Of a stretch of DNA of 64,000 nucleotides, positions 37,246 to 45,299 are shown piece by piece. The stretch lies in the IMG/VR virus record IMGVR_UViG_3300027963_000058, positions 27,015-91,014 of that record. One strand, given 5' to 3'. The DNA comes from a virus. Every line of letters begins with the position of its first letter. Positions within the stretch are counted from its first letter, which is position 1. The translations under genes were made by a program, and so were the position numbers. The notes below the pieces were generated by a model. That model was not told where the DNA came from and searched no databases. It saw nothing but the letters and a program-made list of their open reading frames with translations.

Positions 37246-37994
37246 TATAATCCTTGGTTAATACTAATGCAATTACTATTTGTATAGTCTAAAATCAAAT
37301 TTTTATTATCTAAAATCCACTCGTTAATAACAGGTTTTTCAAAATTATAAAACACATCATCTGGAGCTTCATGATTGTTATTTTGTAAAAAGGACAATGC
37401 CCATATTTTAAATAATTTGTGTTGGAAATTTATGCTAAACTTTATAGGTTTACAGGTCTCTTTATAATTTTCCAATGTAGTTAAAAACTGATTAAAGTTA
37501 CGATAATTTTTTATCTGATTGTTTTCTAGAAATTCGCAAATCTTGGTCCAAACTTGTTGTGGATTGTAAAATAAATTTTGCCAATCAATTTGGAACTTTC
37601 CAGGACAGTTATACTCTTGTATAAATCGGCACTGATCGATCAACCAAAAAAAATCATCTTTTAAATCAATATATTGGTTATGCGGTGCAGTGACAATTCT
37701 TGTGTGTCTAAATTTTTTATAATATACTTGGTGGCTAAATCTTTTATAATCTAGCTCGCGTATTACTTTTTTGTGAGCATAAATTCTCCAAAAATTATAT
37801 TTGTAATTACCGTTACCAATGGACAAGATGTTATCCGCAAGATCAAACTGATGAAAAATTTTTATTTTTTGACTTTGATTATAAAAATTAATTTTACGGT
37901 ATTGCCAGATTGCATGTGGTGTTGTACAGTAATGTAATAAACAAGCTAACCACATTCCACCAGAACCTTGTGGGTATGAAATTTTAATATCCAT
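37245..37994 (-). CDS. P-loop sulfotransferase-like protein
   Basis: 249 residues from ATG 37994 (a GTG lies 3 nt upstream). KISYPQGSGGMWLACLLHYC at the start resembles the 5'-phosphosulfate loop of sulfotransferases or a related P-loop; the 13373 fusion protein starts in a like manner. The gene is visibly richer in A/T and in Asn, Lys and Tyr than its neighbours, suggesting separate acquisition. Assignment is tentative. Confidence 0.45.
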   Translation of the reverse strand: MDIKISYPQGSGGMWLACLLHYCTTPHAIWQYRKINFYNQSQKIKIFHQFDLADNILSIGNGNYKYNFWRIYAHKKVIRELDYKRFSHQVYYKKFRHTRIVTAPHNQYIDLKDDFFWLIDQCRFIQEYNCPGKFQIDWQNLFYNPQQVWTKICEFLENNQIKNYRNFNQFLTTLENYKETCKPIKFSINFQHKLFKIWALSFLQNNNHEAPDDVFYNFEKPVINEWILDNKNLILDYTNSNCISINQGL

Positions 37995-38001
37995 CACATT
38001 T

Positions 38002-38304
38002 TTATAGTTTGCCTAACAGCTTGTCGGTTTCGGGTTGTACCATGTTGGCCACAGCCGATATATCCACTACAAAATCCACATCGCGGATCACAGCATCTAG
38101 TTCGTTGAAGGTACGGGTTAGCACACTTTCAACGTCTTCCAGACTGAGTCCTTGCTTTCTCAAAGAATGTATGTTGATGGTTTTTTGCTTGCCACCGGTC
38201 ATTTTGATCACGACTTTTTTGATACACTCTAAGGGAACATCAGTTTTACTGACATCGTTGATTATGAGTTCCCACTGGTGTAAAAAATCATCCGTGGGTT
38301 GCAT
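38002..38304 (-). CDS. Conserved T4-like phage hypothetical
   Basis: 100 residues from ATG 38304, overlapping the previous gene by 17 bp. HQWELIINDVSKTDVP and PETDKLLGKL segments recall a small conserved protein of cyanophages. Mixed alpha/beta pattern, no catalytic motif. Function unknown. Confidence 0.65.
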   Translation of the reverse strand: MQPTDDFLHQWELIINDVSKTDVPLECIKKVVIKMTGGKQKTINIHSLRKQGLSLEDVESVLTRTFNELDAVIRDVDFVVDISAVANMVQPETDKLLGKL

Positions 38305-39040
38305 CTGCCACCACAGTCTTTGGTTTGTTAGGACCACGAGTGCGTTTGGCTTTAACTGTCTCTACACTCTCGACAACTGGGGCTGGTGCAACTTTTGCCG
38401 TCACATAAGGATCCATGCGTTCTGCATCCTTTTTCATTCTGGCAGCTTCGGCAGCCATGGCCTTGGCTTCATTCTCCATGCGCTTGGCCTGTGCCAACAT
38501 GTTGGCCGCAATATCTCTATCGCTCAAGGCGCTATCATTGCCAGCGATAAATGGTGCTGTGGCCGGTGTAGCAACAGTCTTTTGAGCTTGAGATTTTTTG
38601 AATTCAGCTTCGGCAGCACGTTTGACCTGTGGCTCAACCATGCCACGGCTGGCATCATTCTCGGCCATGCGTTTGACAGCATCAGCGCCTTGCTTCATTT
38701 CATTCAACATCTTGTTTAATTCATCTAAGCGGATCTTGCTGGCCGTATTGGGAGTCATGACTACATCAGCACAACGTATTTTTTTAATCATGCGCTCTTG
38801 ATGTAAGGTTTCCAGGATAGGACGACCGTCTGGCAAATAACTTCGATGTAGGGCATCAGCAAACTCTTCGCCTTGTTGTGCCATGTCACTTTCAAGAACC
38901 TTTTGGATAGCATCTTGCCAGTGTGCATGTATCTGGTCAGGATAGATGATCAAGCACATGTGGTCTTCACCGGGTACCTGTCTAAACAACACACAGACTC
39001 TACGGTCTCCGTGTTTGCCTACAAATTTTGTAAATGCCAT
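38288..39040 (-). CDS. Conserved T4-like phage protein with coiled-coil region
   Basis: 250 residues from ATG 39040, preceded by AAGGAGAAT; a longer reading is unlikely because it runs into the upstream gene. The N-terminal half (AFTKFVGKHGDRRV, LFRQVPGEDHMCLI, ALHRSYLPDGRPILETLH) is a recognisable cyanophage-type domain of unknown role. Residues 125-215 are Ala/Lys/Glu-rich and likely helical, and the tail is basic (KRTRGPNKPK). Confidence 0.7.
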   Translation of the reverse strand: MAFTKFVGKHGDRRVCVLFRQVPGEDHMCLIIYPDQIHAHWQDAIQKVLESDMAQQGEEFADALHRSYLPDGRPILETLHQERMIKKIRCADVVMTPNTASKIRLDELNKMLNEMKQGADAVKRMAENDASRGMVEPQVKRAAEAEFKKSQAQKTVATPATAPFIAGNDSALSDRDIAANMLAQAKRMENEAKAMAAEAARMKKDAERMDPYVTAKVAPAPVVESVETVKAKRTRGPNKPKTVVADATHG

Positions 39041-39041
39041 T

Positions 39042-39257
39042 TTATTCTCCTTGGGGTTCTGCAGATTCTGCATCTGCGAATGGTTGTTGCGCCTTTGCAT
39101 TGGCTATTACTGCATCTAAAAAATTCTTTAGTTTGTTATAGACAATGCCAATTTCTTGTAATTCTTCACCGCGGAATGCACCACGGCTACTGGCCAGATC
39201 GATGATATTTTTTATGGTATCAAGATCAGCAATTGATATTTGATTTGTATTTTCCAT
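39042..39257 (-). CDS. Small conserved T4-like phage protein
   Basis: 71 residues. ISIADLDTIKNIIDLASSRGAFRGEEL fits a small family common in cyanophages, where it usually precedes a homologue of the next gene, as here. Mostly helical. Function unknown. Confidence 0.65.
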   Translation of the reverse strand: MENTNQISIADLDTIKNIIDLASSRGAFRGEELQEIGIVYNKLKNFLDAVIANAKAQQPFADAESAEPQGE

Positions 39258-39340
39258 GTAGATATTTAACAGTAAATATTCCGCACAGAATATTTTCTAG
39301 CAGTTAAACCAGGAGAATCCCACCATTTTGGCTAAACTGA

Positions 39341-39433
39341 TCAGCCATAAATCCAGGTAATCAACCAGATCACAGCAGGTGTTATGATAAAGGCTATGAT
39401 AAACATCAAGGTTCCGTCATCGGGGCTGTTCAT
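39341..39433 (-). CDS. 30-residue single-span membrane microprotein
   Basis: ATG 39433 preceded by AGGAG, TGA at 39341-39343. After MNSPDDGT it is one hydrophobic helix (LMFIIAFIITPAVIWLITW) and ends IYG. A membrane-active phage peptide is plausible. The hydrophobicity and ribosome site are the only evidence. Confidence 0.55.
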   Translation of the reverse strand: MNSPDDGTLMFIIAFIITPAVIWLITWIYG

Positions 39434-39442
39434 GTTGTTCTC

Positions 39443-39604
39443 CTAATGGGTGGGTTGTAGCAGTTCGCATTCAACTTGCCAATTGACAAATTGACTTTGT
39501 GTTTCTACTGGAAAGCCTTGTGCCACAGCCTGTTTGACAAAATGCAATAGCAAGGCATTGTATAAATCATCCGGCATGGTATCTCGTTCAAACTTGATTT
39601 TCAT
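39443..39604 (-). CDS. Small hypothetical protein
   Basis: 53 residues, ATG 39604 to TAG 39443-39445, overlapping the upstream microgene by an ATGA. It begins MKIKFERDTMPDDLYNALL. No recognised motif. The overlap chain supports translation. Confidence 0.55.
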   Translation of the reverse strand: MKIKFERDTMPDDLYNALLLHFVKQAVAQGFPVETQSQFVNWQVECELLQPTH

Positions 39605-39720
39605 TTTATCTTGTTTCCAATGTTACGTTTAGAAAAATCACACAAGGGATGATATCCCATTTTGTAGCAGGCACAATGCTGACCCAGTAACCATCGGGCA
39701 ATGGCAATCCTGATACGCAT
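39601..39720 (-). CDS. 39-residue basic hypothetical protein
   Basis: ATG 39720 overlaps the previous stop as TGATG, and its TGA overlaps the next ATG. RIRIAIARWLL is an amphipathic basic start; three Cys follow (QHCACYKMGYHPLC), spacing that could bind zinc. Unknown. Confidence 0.5.
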   Translation of the reverse strand: MRIRIAIARWLLGQHCACYKMGYHPLCDFSKRNIGNKIK

Positions 39721-39914
39721 CATTCTTCAATTCCAAAATGTTCTTTGATCATGTCACCAGTACCAGCACAATTCCCTGTTGCATTGATACATTCTCGTAC
39801 AATCAACTCAGCAAACTTTTCTATGGCCTCATGATCATAGCTGTCCATTTCATCCCAACAGCCTTGCGCTGTGAGTCCTGCTTGATACATAAGTTCTTCA
39901 AGTCGGTTGTTCAT
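39720..39914 (-). CDS. Small acidic protein, paralogue of the next upstream gene
   Basis: 64 residues, ATGA-coupled. EKFAELIVRECI...IKEHFGIEE parallels FEKFAELIVQEML...IKQNFGVKE of the 39911-40135 protein, so the pair arose by duplication. Predicted helical; function unknown. Confidence 0.65.
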   Translation of the reverse strand: MNNRLEELMYQAGLTAQGCWDEMDSYDHEAIEKFAELIVRECINATGNCAGTGDMIKEHFGIEE

Positions 39915-40135
39915 TCTTTAACTCCAAAATTTTGTTTAATCTCGTCCGCAATCATACGTCCATACCAAGCAGGATGTTCCGCACAAGTCTTTAACATTTC
40001 TTGAACAATCAACTCGGCAAACTTTTCAAATAAGTTATTTAAGAATAGTTCTTTATCTTTCAGATCGGGTAAGGGTCGCTTTGATGTGGCGTAATTTATA
40101 GCCTGTTCACTAAATTGTTTAATCTGTTCGTTCAT
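39911..40135 (-). CDS. Small acidic protein, duplicated family
   Basis: 74 residues. The ATG at 40135 is preferred over an in-frame TTG at 40150 because AGGA sits 8 nt upstream of it. It shares the FAELIVxE...IKxxFGxxE pattern with its downstream neighbour. Function unknown. Confidence 0.65.
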   Translation of the reverse strand: MNEQIKQFSEQAINYATSKRPLPDLKDKELFLNNLFEKFAELIVQEMLKTCAEHPAWYGRMIADEIKQNFGVKE

Positions 40136-40349
40136 ATTCGTGATCCTCAAAGTGTTTTATGATTGCGTTCATGACTGCTACACCTTGATCGTCGCTTAGT
40201 TCGGGGCAATTACGAGCCACTTCCGCACAGGCCGTGACCACTGCTATACCATACCTAGTGCTCTGTTGTCGCCATAGCTCACTGCTGTGGATACTGAATC
40301 CAGTACCTAACGCTATTCGATCAATCAAGCGATTTGAGCATGGATTCAT
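40119..40349 (-). CDS. Small hypothetical protein
   Basis: 76 residues, start overlapping the previous stop as ATGA. The second half (VTACAEVARNCPELSDDQG...IIKHFEDHE) is helical and acidic and resembles the FAELIV family next to it in spacing only. Function unknown. Confidence 0.6.
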   Translation of the reverse strand: MNPCSNRLIDRIALGTGFSIHSSELWRQQSTRYGIAVVTACAEVARNCPELSDDQGVAVMNAIIKHFEDHEYERTD

Positions 40350-40663
40350 AATGTTACAGACACAGGTACGATTTCCATTGTTCCCATATTTCTTTCTTCA
40401 AGTTCTTTTTTGTAACCTTCAAACACTCCGGCAGTATACGCACTCATACCTTCGGCACTTTTATAGCACTGGTACACTGACCCAGAATATCCAACCACAT
40501 CATAATATTCACCTTGATCAATCACTTGAGTGATACCTGAGTTCATTCTCCATGAATCAGAACCAAGATACCCGCCGTACCACGAACCCAATACCTTGTG
40601 TAAGCGACCTTGGTCACTGTTGATTTCTACTATGACCCAACGGTCTGGTGTGTAGTTACTCAT
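40346..40663 (-). CDS. Conserved phage hypothetical, aromatic beta protein
   Basis: 105 residues, ATGA-coupled on both sides. VIVEINSDQG...HKVLGSWYGGYLGSDSWRMNSG suggests a small beta-barrel of a type seen in other myoviruses. No catalytic residues are apparent. Function unknown. Confidence 0.65.
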   Translation of the reverse strand: MSNYTPDRWVIVEINSDQGRLHKVLGSWYGGYLGSDSWRMNSGITQVIDQGEYYDVVGYSGSVYQCYKSAEGMSAYTAGVFEGYKKELEERNMGTMEIVPVSVTL

Positions 40664-41055
40664 TTTGTTTCCTTTGCTAGTTGTCGATATCCTGTTGCAG
40701 TTGGATGCACACGATCTGGACTGAGTTGCGTGATAGGCAACACAGTATCACCCCAATCAAGTGCTATCTGTCGTATTAATTGTTGCATAGACACATTGTT
40801 GGCTGGCAAGATCCAGAACACTCGATCTGAATGTGCATTGGCTCTGATAGCTCTAAGTTCCAGTTCGCTTTTGACTGCAGGTGAATCGTTTGATCCTAAA
40901 CTGATGATCACACTGTGAGCATTCAACTCCTGGCTACCCCATCGGCGATTCCATTGTGCTGATGTCCACCCATACCGTGCTATACCCAAGCATTCAGGTC
41001 GGTATTGGGCCACACCCTGCGCGATGCTGTCGCCTATGATGGCACATTCAATCAT
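40660..41055 (-). CDS. Compact SGNH-type hydrolase
   Basis: 131 residues. GDSIAQG at 8-14 gives the block I Ser, SLGSND near 52-57 the Gly/Asn oxyanion residues, and DRVHPTATGY near 114 the Asp-x-x-His pair. At 131 residues it is shorter than the usual 180-200 but keeps the catalytic set. It may remove an acyl group from a glycan or lipid. ATGA overlaps join it to both neighbours. Confidence 0.75.
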   Translation of the reverse strand: MIECAIIGDSIAQGVAQYRPECLGIARYGWTSAQWNRRWGSQELNAHSVIISLGSNDSPAVKSELELRAIRANAHSDRVFWILPANNVSMQQLIRQIALDWGDTVLPITQLSPDRVHPTATGYRQLAKETK

Positions 41056-42323
41056 GTGGTTTCCTTCTCATAATAAGCCCATTGTCCCCACGGTGGAACG
41101 ATTGTAGTGGTGCCATGTAATATCCACACGGTATCAGCATAGTTCTCATCACCCCAGGATCCAAATGGATATCCATCTGTGAATACTACTAGTCGCTTGG
41201 GTTCAATCTGTTCTTCCTTCAAGTAATCAAATATACAATCAAAGTCGGTACCACCGCCACCTTCAACTTCATAGTCTGCCATTGAGTCCAAGTTCTCGCT
41301 GTCGTATTGCACAGTATTATATACCCGGGTATCAAAGGTGCCCACGTGTATTTTATAACTCTGGAACTGTTCCATGATGCCTTGGGTTTCACTGATAAAG
41401 TCCCGCAACATGTTAGGGTCAATACTGCCGCTGGCATCAATCATGACAGCAATATCAATCAGTTCATCTGGCTTCTGCCCTGGCATTATGGCATCCATGT
41501 GCCAGCCCTTACGACCGGCTCGCATCCAGGTATAGTCACTTTTGAGAGTACTTTCCAATTGCATACGCAACAGTTCTCTCCAGCTCATTTTAGGTGCTGT
41601 TAGGTCTTGTAGGATCCGTTTGACTCCGGCTGGCAAGTTACCAGCACCGTCAGACGCCGCGGCAGCCGCCAACATGGCTTCTTTTATTTCGTCACGTACC
41701 TTGGCACGCTCTTCGGCTGACATCCGGGGTCGATTCCCGTTGCCATCTTTATCCCCACCACCATCAGTCTCATCATCACCATCCAGGTGCTCATCCAATA
41801 GCTTTTCGAGCAATTTATCAATATCAATCTTTTCAGCATTTTCATACAAGACGTCATAGATTTCTTCACTGCTCATGTCTTCATATTCGGGATTGTATAA
41901 ACAAGGAACCGACGTAATGAACTCGCCCACACGGTGTTTCTTCAAGTCGGCATTCACACAATAGTCATTGGCTATATTAAACAACTGTGGGTCTCTGTCA
42001 CCTCTACGGCCGAAGTGATCATAGACACAGTGTAACACTTCATGCCCAAACAAGAATTCCACTTCCTTGGGTTTAAGCATGTCCACAAATCTGCTGTTGT
42101 AATAAAAATTTCTTCCGTCTGTTGCGGCAGTAGGACACCATTCGTCGGCATTGACTAGTTTCAATCTAGTAGCCAGGTTGCCAAAGAAACTGGCACGGAG
42201 CAACATGCCCACACGGGCGGTCACCATTTTCTCACGCACAATTCGATCCAGCTTGGGATCCATTGGGCCCACCAAGTCTTTGAACTTGTCGGATTCTTGT
42301 TTATTCTGTGTACTAGTAGTCAT
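41052..42323 (-). CDS. VWA-domain protein with metallopeptidase-like N-terminal domain
   Basis: 423 residues. GHEVLHCVYDH holds an HExxH zinc motif at 94-98. An acidic Asp/Gly-rich linker (about 170-205) follows, then a VWA domain with MIDASGSID (near 292-301), the D-x-S-x-S metal-binding site, and FTDGYP near 385. This arrangement matches DUF2201-type proteins that work with MoxR-class ATPases; one is encoded at 45955. The related pair CobS/CobT explains why phage homologues are often labelled cobalt chelatase. Probable role: remodelling or metal insertion of an unknown target. First gene of a 14-gene operon. Confidence 0.8.
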   Translation of the reverse strand: MTTSTQNKQESDKFKDLVGPMDPKLDRIVREKMVTARVGMLLRASFFGNLATRLKLVNADEWCPTAATDGRNFYYNSRFVDMLKPKEVEFLFGHEVLHCVYDHFGRRGDRDPQLFNIANDYCVNADLKKHRVGEFITSVPCLYNPEYEDMSSEEIYDVLYENAEKIDIDKLLEKLLDEHLDGDDETDGGGDKDGNGNRPRMSAEERAKVRDEIKEAMLAAAAASDGAGNLPAGVKRILQDLTAPKMSWRELLRMQLESTLKSDYTWMRAGRKGWHMDAIMPGQKPDELIDIAVMIDASGSIDPNMLRDFISETQGIMEQFQSYKIHVGTFDTRVYNTVQYDSENLDSMADYEVEGGGGTDFDCIFDYLKEEQIEPKRLVVFTDGYPFGSWGDENYADTVWILHGTTTIVPPWGQWAYYEKETT

Positions 42324-42352
42324 ATGGGTCCTGTTCAGTAACTGTATATATT

Positions 42353-42381
42353 ATTATAACACTCGAGCCATTTGAGGTCAA
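42353..42381 (-). promoter_or_regulatory. Sigma70-like promoter of the long 42.3-36.6 kb operon
   Basis: Minus strand: TTGACC (42381-42376), a 17-bp spacer and TATAAT (42358-42353). The leader is about 25 nt and has an AGGACC site. Confidence 0.8.
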
Positions 42382-42383
42382 CC

Positions 42384-42665
42384 TTAGACCTTGTCCCAGT
42401 CTTTTACTTGTTGGAACAATCGAGTGGCTTTGGCCAAGTCAAAATTTGGATGCCGATACATGTAGTCTCGTTTGCGTTCGGCGACTGCAATGGACTCAAG
42501 CAAATCTACTTTGACATAGAAATCTTTGATGCTCATCAGCATATTACTCATATCGTACACATCCAACTGATACTCTACCCATTTTTCAGTGGCTTGTATT
42601 TTGAAATAATTGCTGTAGCCTACTTTTTGGGCTTTGTATTTGTTTACATAATTTCTAGGTTGCAT
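42384..42665 (-). CDS. Small phage hypothetical
   Basis: 93 residues, with its own strong promoter and GGAG site. Rich in Tyr, Lys and Asp; helical pattern from residue 30 on. It stands alone between two promoters, which suggests an early host-takeover or regulatory role, but no motif is recognised. Confidence 0.65.
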   Translation of the reverse strand: MQPRNYVNKYKAQKVGYSNYFKIQATEKWVEYQLDVYDMSNMLMSIKDFYVKVDLLESIAVAERKRDYMYRHPNFDLAKATRLFQQVKDWDKV

Positions 42666-42688
42666 GCTGTCTCCTTCACTATACTACT

Positions 42689-42717
42689 ATTATAGCAAAC
42701 CTTGAATTATTGGTCAA
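42689..42717 (-). promoter_or_regulatory. Sigma70-like promoter with conserved downstream leader
   Basis: Minus strand: TTGACC (42717-42712), 17 bp, TATAAT (42694-42689), followed by AGTAGTATAGT and AAGGAG, a cassette repeated upstream of other genes. Confidence 0.85.
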
Positions 42718-42728
42718 TCAGTGTTTTA

Positions 42729-42750
42729 GATGTTGTTTTTATACAACATC
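42729..42750 (-). terminator. Perfect 7-bp hairpin after the halogenase operon
   Basis: GATGTTG and CAACATC pair around an 8-nt A/T loop just beyond the stop of the 42754 gene. There is no long U tract. A similar TGTTG...CAACA hairpin lies at 48402-48420 at the end of another minus operon. Confidence 0.35.
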
Positions 42751-42753
42751 AGA

Positions 42754-43035
42754 TCAGGTGCCAAACTTTAAAACAAACATCACATACCTTTGCTCATCGA
42801 GCACCACATAATCCAGCCCAAATGCTTCGCCCGAATCGGCCACGCTCAATCGTATACCGTAGTATTCTTGTATGTAATCGTTAAAAGACAAAAAAGCCAC
42901 ACCAGGTTCGACTGCATGGGCCAAGAGATCGTACTCGTCTTTGCACAGTTTCAGTCTGCGGAAATGGCTGGTATCTCCACCTATGATGGTGTCTAATCGG
43001 TCATCGTGCGAACGATAGTATTCACCCTGGCTCAT
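42754..43035 (-). CDS. Small phage protein with C-terminal FVLKFG
   Basis: 93 residues. The end (YVVLDEQRYVMFVLKFGT) matches the [FY]-x-L-[KR]-[WF] ending shared by several small proteins here. It overlaps the gene upstream by 14 bp and is the last of the operon that starts with the MoxR gene. Function unknown. Confidence 0.65.
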   Translation of the reverse strand: MSQGEYYRSHDDRLDTIIGGDTSHFRRLKLCKDEYDLLAHAVEPGVAFLSFNDYIQEYYGIRLSVADSGEAFGLDYVVLDEQRYVMFVLKFGT

Positions 43036-43303
43036 ACTCGATAGTTCGGGATTTTAACTTGATTATGGTAAATTCTCTTGGATCTACCTGATGCCGTTGT
43101 CCATAGTAGTCAGGTTTGATTAGATAAACACCATTGGCATTTTCCAACCAAACTCGTTGGCTGTTGGCCAAGAATTCATCATGTACACCATATGGCATAC
43201 GTCCACCACCATCGGCTATTGAGCAGTTGGCTAGACACCAATAGGACCATTCTTGGCCAAACACTTTTTTACGGGTAGGATGCAGTTCGTAGTAGTAGTT
43301 CAT
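43022..43303 (-). CDS. Small phage hypothetical
   Basis: 93 residues. ATG 43303 overlaps the halogenase stop as ATGA and is preferred to the longer reading from 43330. It contains WSYWCLANCSIADGGGR, with two Cys and a Gly run. It resembles the short paralogue family only loosely. Function unknown. Confidence 0.6.
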   Translation of the reverse strand: MNYYYELHPTRKKVFGQEWSYWCLANCSIADGGGRMPYGVHDEFLANSQRVWLENANGVYLIKPDYYGQRHQVDPREFTIIKLKSRTIEYEPG

Positions 43304-44877
43304 CGGTTTATGTGTTGTATAAGTTGCCAATGAGTTGGTACCAGGTCTAATACACCCTGGGCCATTTCATCTCGGTGTTGGTAAAATAGTCGTGCTCGTG
43401 GTAACAGTGCTTCGTTTATTGCTCGTGTGGGACAATCCTTGAATGCTCGCATGGTGGTAATAGTCTGTGCCCAGTCATACTTGTTATAGCGGGTATGATC
43501 AAAGTCCTTTTCTCTACGATAGATATCGCTGAAGTGGCGACCAAACCATCCATGTACCATGTCTACCGCTTCCTCACGTTTGGAGGCCTGTTCGCGCCAG
43601 AACTCGGTATCCGATCGTTCAGTTAAGGCATAGTGCGCCCACAAGAAGTCTCCAGTGATTTTAACTTCGCGGCTCATTAATCGACTCAGCACACGATCCT
43701 CGCCATCAAGCCAATGTCCATCATGCTTCTTTAATACTGCCACTACCAGTTCGTTGATAAGTGTAGTAAAGCTAATACTGGTTGCTTCCAGCGGTTCCAG
43801 GAAGTTGCTGCTCAAGCCACACGCAATCACGTTGCGGTGTGCTGACCGATCCAGGATACCATTATCAAATGTCAGGGTAACCTTGTGATCCCATGTCTTG
43901 CCTTGGCTTTTCCAATAAGCCTGTAATTCGTCGACAGCTTGTTCTGTAGTTGTAAACCGAGTGTCGTACACATAGCCTGAACCCATATCGTCTCGTAACG
44001 GCACACGCCACGACCAACCATGATCCAATGCTGTGGCATGTAAGTTGGGCACACAGAATAGTTCTTGATCATCTTCATAACGCACACGCCCACCCACCGC
44101 ATTCTTACAAGGTAATCGATCTTCGTAGCTAATCCATTTGGCTACAGGACCAATAAGCAATCGTTTGAATCCAGTACAGTCAATGTACAAGTCTGCCACA
44201 TGAGTTTCGCCTGTGTCATCTACAATGCCGGTAACTTCTTCACGCTCGTTGCGATCAACTCGAACAATATGTCTTTCTAGTGTTTGAACACCATTTGGTA
44301 TGGCCACATGGTTGCGGATAGTTTGTCCTACCTTGAATGCGTTTATGTTATAAGCATATCCGGGCACACGGCTTGTGTATTGATGTCCGTCTAGGTCTCT
44401 GTGGGCACGACGATTTTGCACTAGATGATAGGTATCCGACGCATATTGATAGTAATCATCCTCATTGATCAGGCCACGCTTGAGCATTTCAATCCAGTAG
44501 TCGGCTACCAATACTGTGTCATCCTTGGCCGTACTCTGGCGCTTGCCGAATTCGTCCATGCTACGATTGATACCTTTTTCTGTGACAAAGTCACCAAAGC
44601 CATGCCAACGGGTATCGGATCCTGTGCGCCAGTTATCAAAGGTAACTCCATACTTGAATGTGCTACCACTTTCACGCATCCACACATCTTCGTTCAAGCC
44701 CATCTTTTCCAAGTGATTGCGGAACTGTGGCACTGTGGTTTCGCCTACACCAATTATGGGCACTTCCTTGCTGTGGATTACCGTGATTGCTACACCAGGT
44801 AATTGGCTGCTTAAAAAGCCGGCACTGAGCCAACCCGCGGTTCCACCACCTACAACAATTATTCGTTTGACTTTCAT
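43300..44877 (-). CDS. Flavin-dependent tryptophan-halogenase-family enzyme
   Basis: 525 residues. GGGTAGW at 10-16 binds FAD; VGETTVP near 44-50, STFKYG with the catalytic-type Lys near 75, WSWRVP near 287-292 (the WxWxIP halogenase signature with Val for Ile) and LEPLEAT near 360 complete the family set. Such enzymes chlorinate or brominate electron-rich aromatics with FADH2, oxygen and halide. A viral member, VirX1 from a cyanophage, is known. The phage substrate is unknown. A separate flavin reductase is expected and may come from the host. Confidence 0.85.
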   Translation of the reverse strand: MKVKRIIVVGGGTAGWLSAGFLSSQLPGVAITVIHSKEVPIIGVGETTVPQFRNHLEKMGLNEDVWMRESGSTFKYGVTFDNWRTGSDTRWHGFGDFVTEKGINRSMDEFGKRQSTAKDDTVLVADYWIEMLKRGLINEDDYYQYASDTYHLVQNRRAHRDLDGHQYTSRVPGYAYNINAFKVGQTIRNHVAIPNGVQTLERHIVRVDRNEREEVTGIVDDTGETHVADLYIDCTGFKRLLIGPVAKWISYEDRLPCKNAVGGRVRYEDDQELFCVPNLHATALDHGWSWRVPLRDDMGSGYVYDTRFTTTEQAVDELQAYWKSQGKTWDHKVTLTFDNGILDRSAHRNVIACGLSSNFLEPLEATSISFTTLINELVVAVLKKHDGHWLDGEDRVLSRLMSREVKITGDFLWAHYALTERSDTEFWREQASKREEAVDMVHGWFGRHFSDIYRREKDFDHTRYNKYDWAQTITTMRAFKDCPTRAINEALLPRARLFYQHRDEMAQGVLDLVPTHWQLIQHINR

Positions 44878-44898
44878 CCTGTATTTAACCCCTTATAT

Positions 44899-45075
44899 TC
44901 ATGCATCTTTCAATAGATCCAATGCGTCACCAAACTCATACCCTTGATGCGGCCATACCATTCGATTGCGCTCTCTACGATATACAGTAGTTAGCCAATA
45001 CCATCGACCGTTAATTTTTCGTGGGCGCCAGGCAAAAACAGGTTGCCATGGTCCCCCCGGTCCTCGAAATACCAT
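44899..45075 (-). CDS. Small basic Trp/Arg-rich protein
   Basis: 58 residues from ATG 45075 (TAATG overlap), which is preferred to an upstream GTG. WQPVFAWRPRKINGRWYWLTTVYRR suggests a small beta-hairpin domain. It lies just upstream of the halogenase gene. Function unknown. Confidence 0.6.
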   Translation of the reverse strand: MVFRGPGGPWQPVFAWRPRKINGRWYWLTTVYRRERNRMVWPHQGYEFGDALDLLKDA

Positions 45076-45299
45076 TATCCCCACCTTAGCACAAAAAACA
45101 AGTGATCTTGTTTGTGCTTAAACTCAAAGATACCTTCACCAACATAGTGCCAGGACTCGCAACATCCAAACCGTTCTTGACACCAGTCAATGCAATCGGT
45201 CCACCCTGTATATGGATATATATGACCCGACACCGGATCAGACCGTGGTATAGGTGACATGACACTGGCCACATACCACTGGTTCAGTTCGTTTTTCAT
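45075..45299 (-). CDS. Small phage protein with C-terminal FVLRWG
   Basis: 74 residues. ATG 45299 gives an ATGA overlap; an in-frame ATG at 45305 is also possible. The middle has WTDCIDWCQERFGCCESWHY, with four Cys, and it ends FFVLRWG like its neighbours. Function unknown. Confidence 0.65.
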   Translation of the reverse strand: MKNELNQWYVASVMSPIPRSDPVSGHIYPYTGWTDCIDWCQERFGCCESWHYVGEGIFEFKHKQDHLFFVLRWG

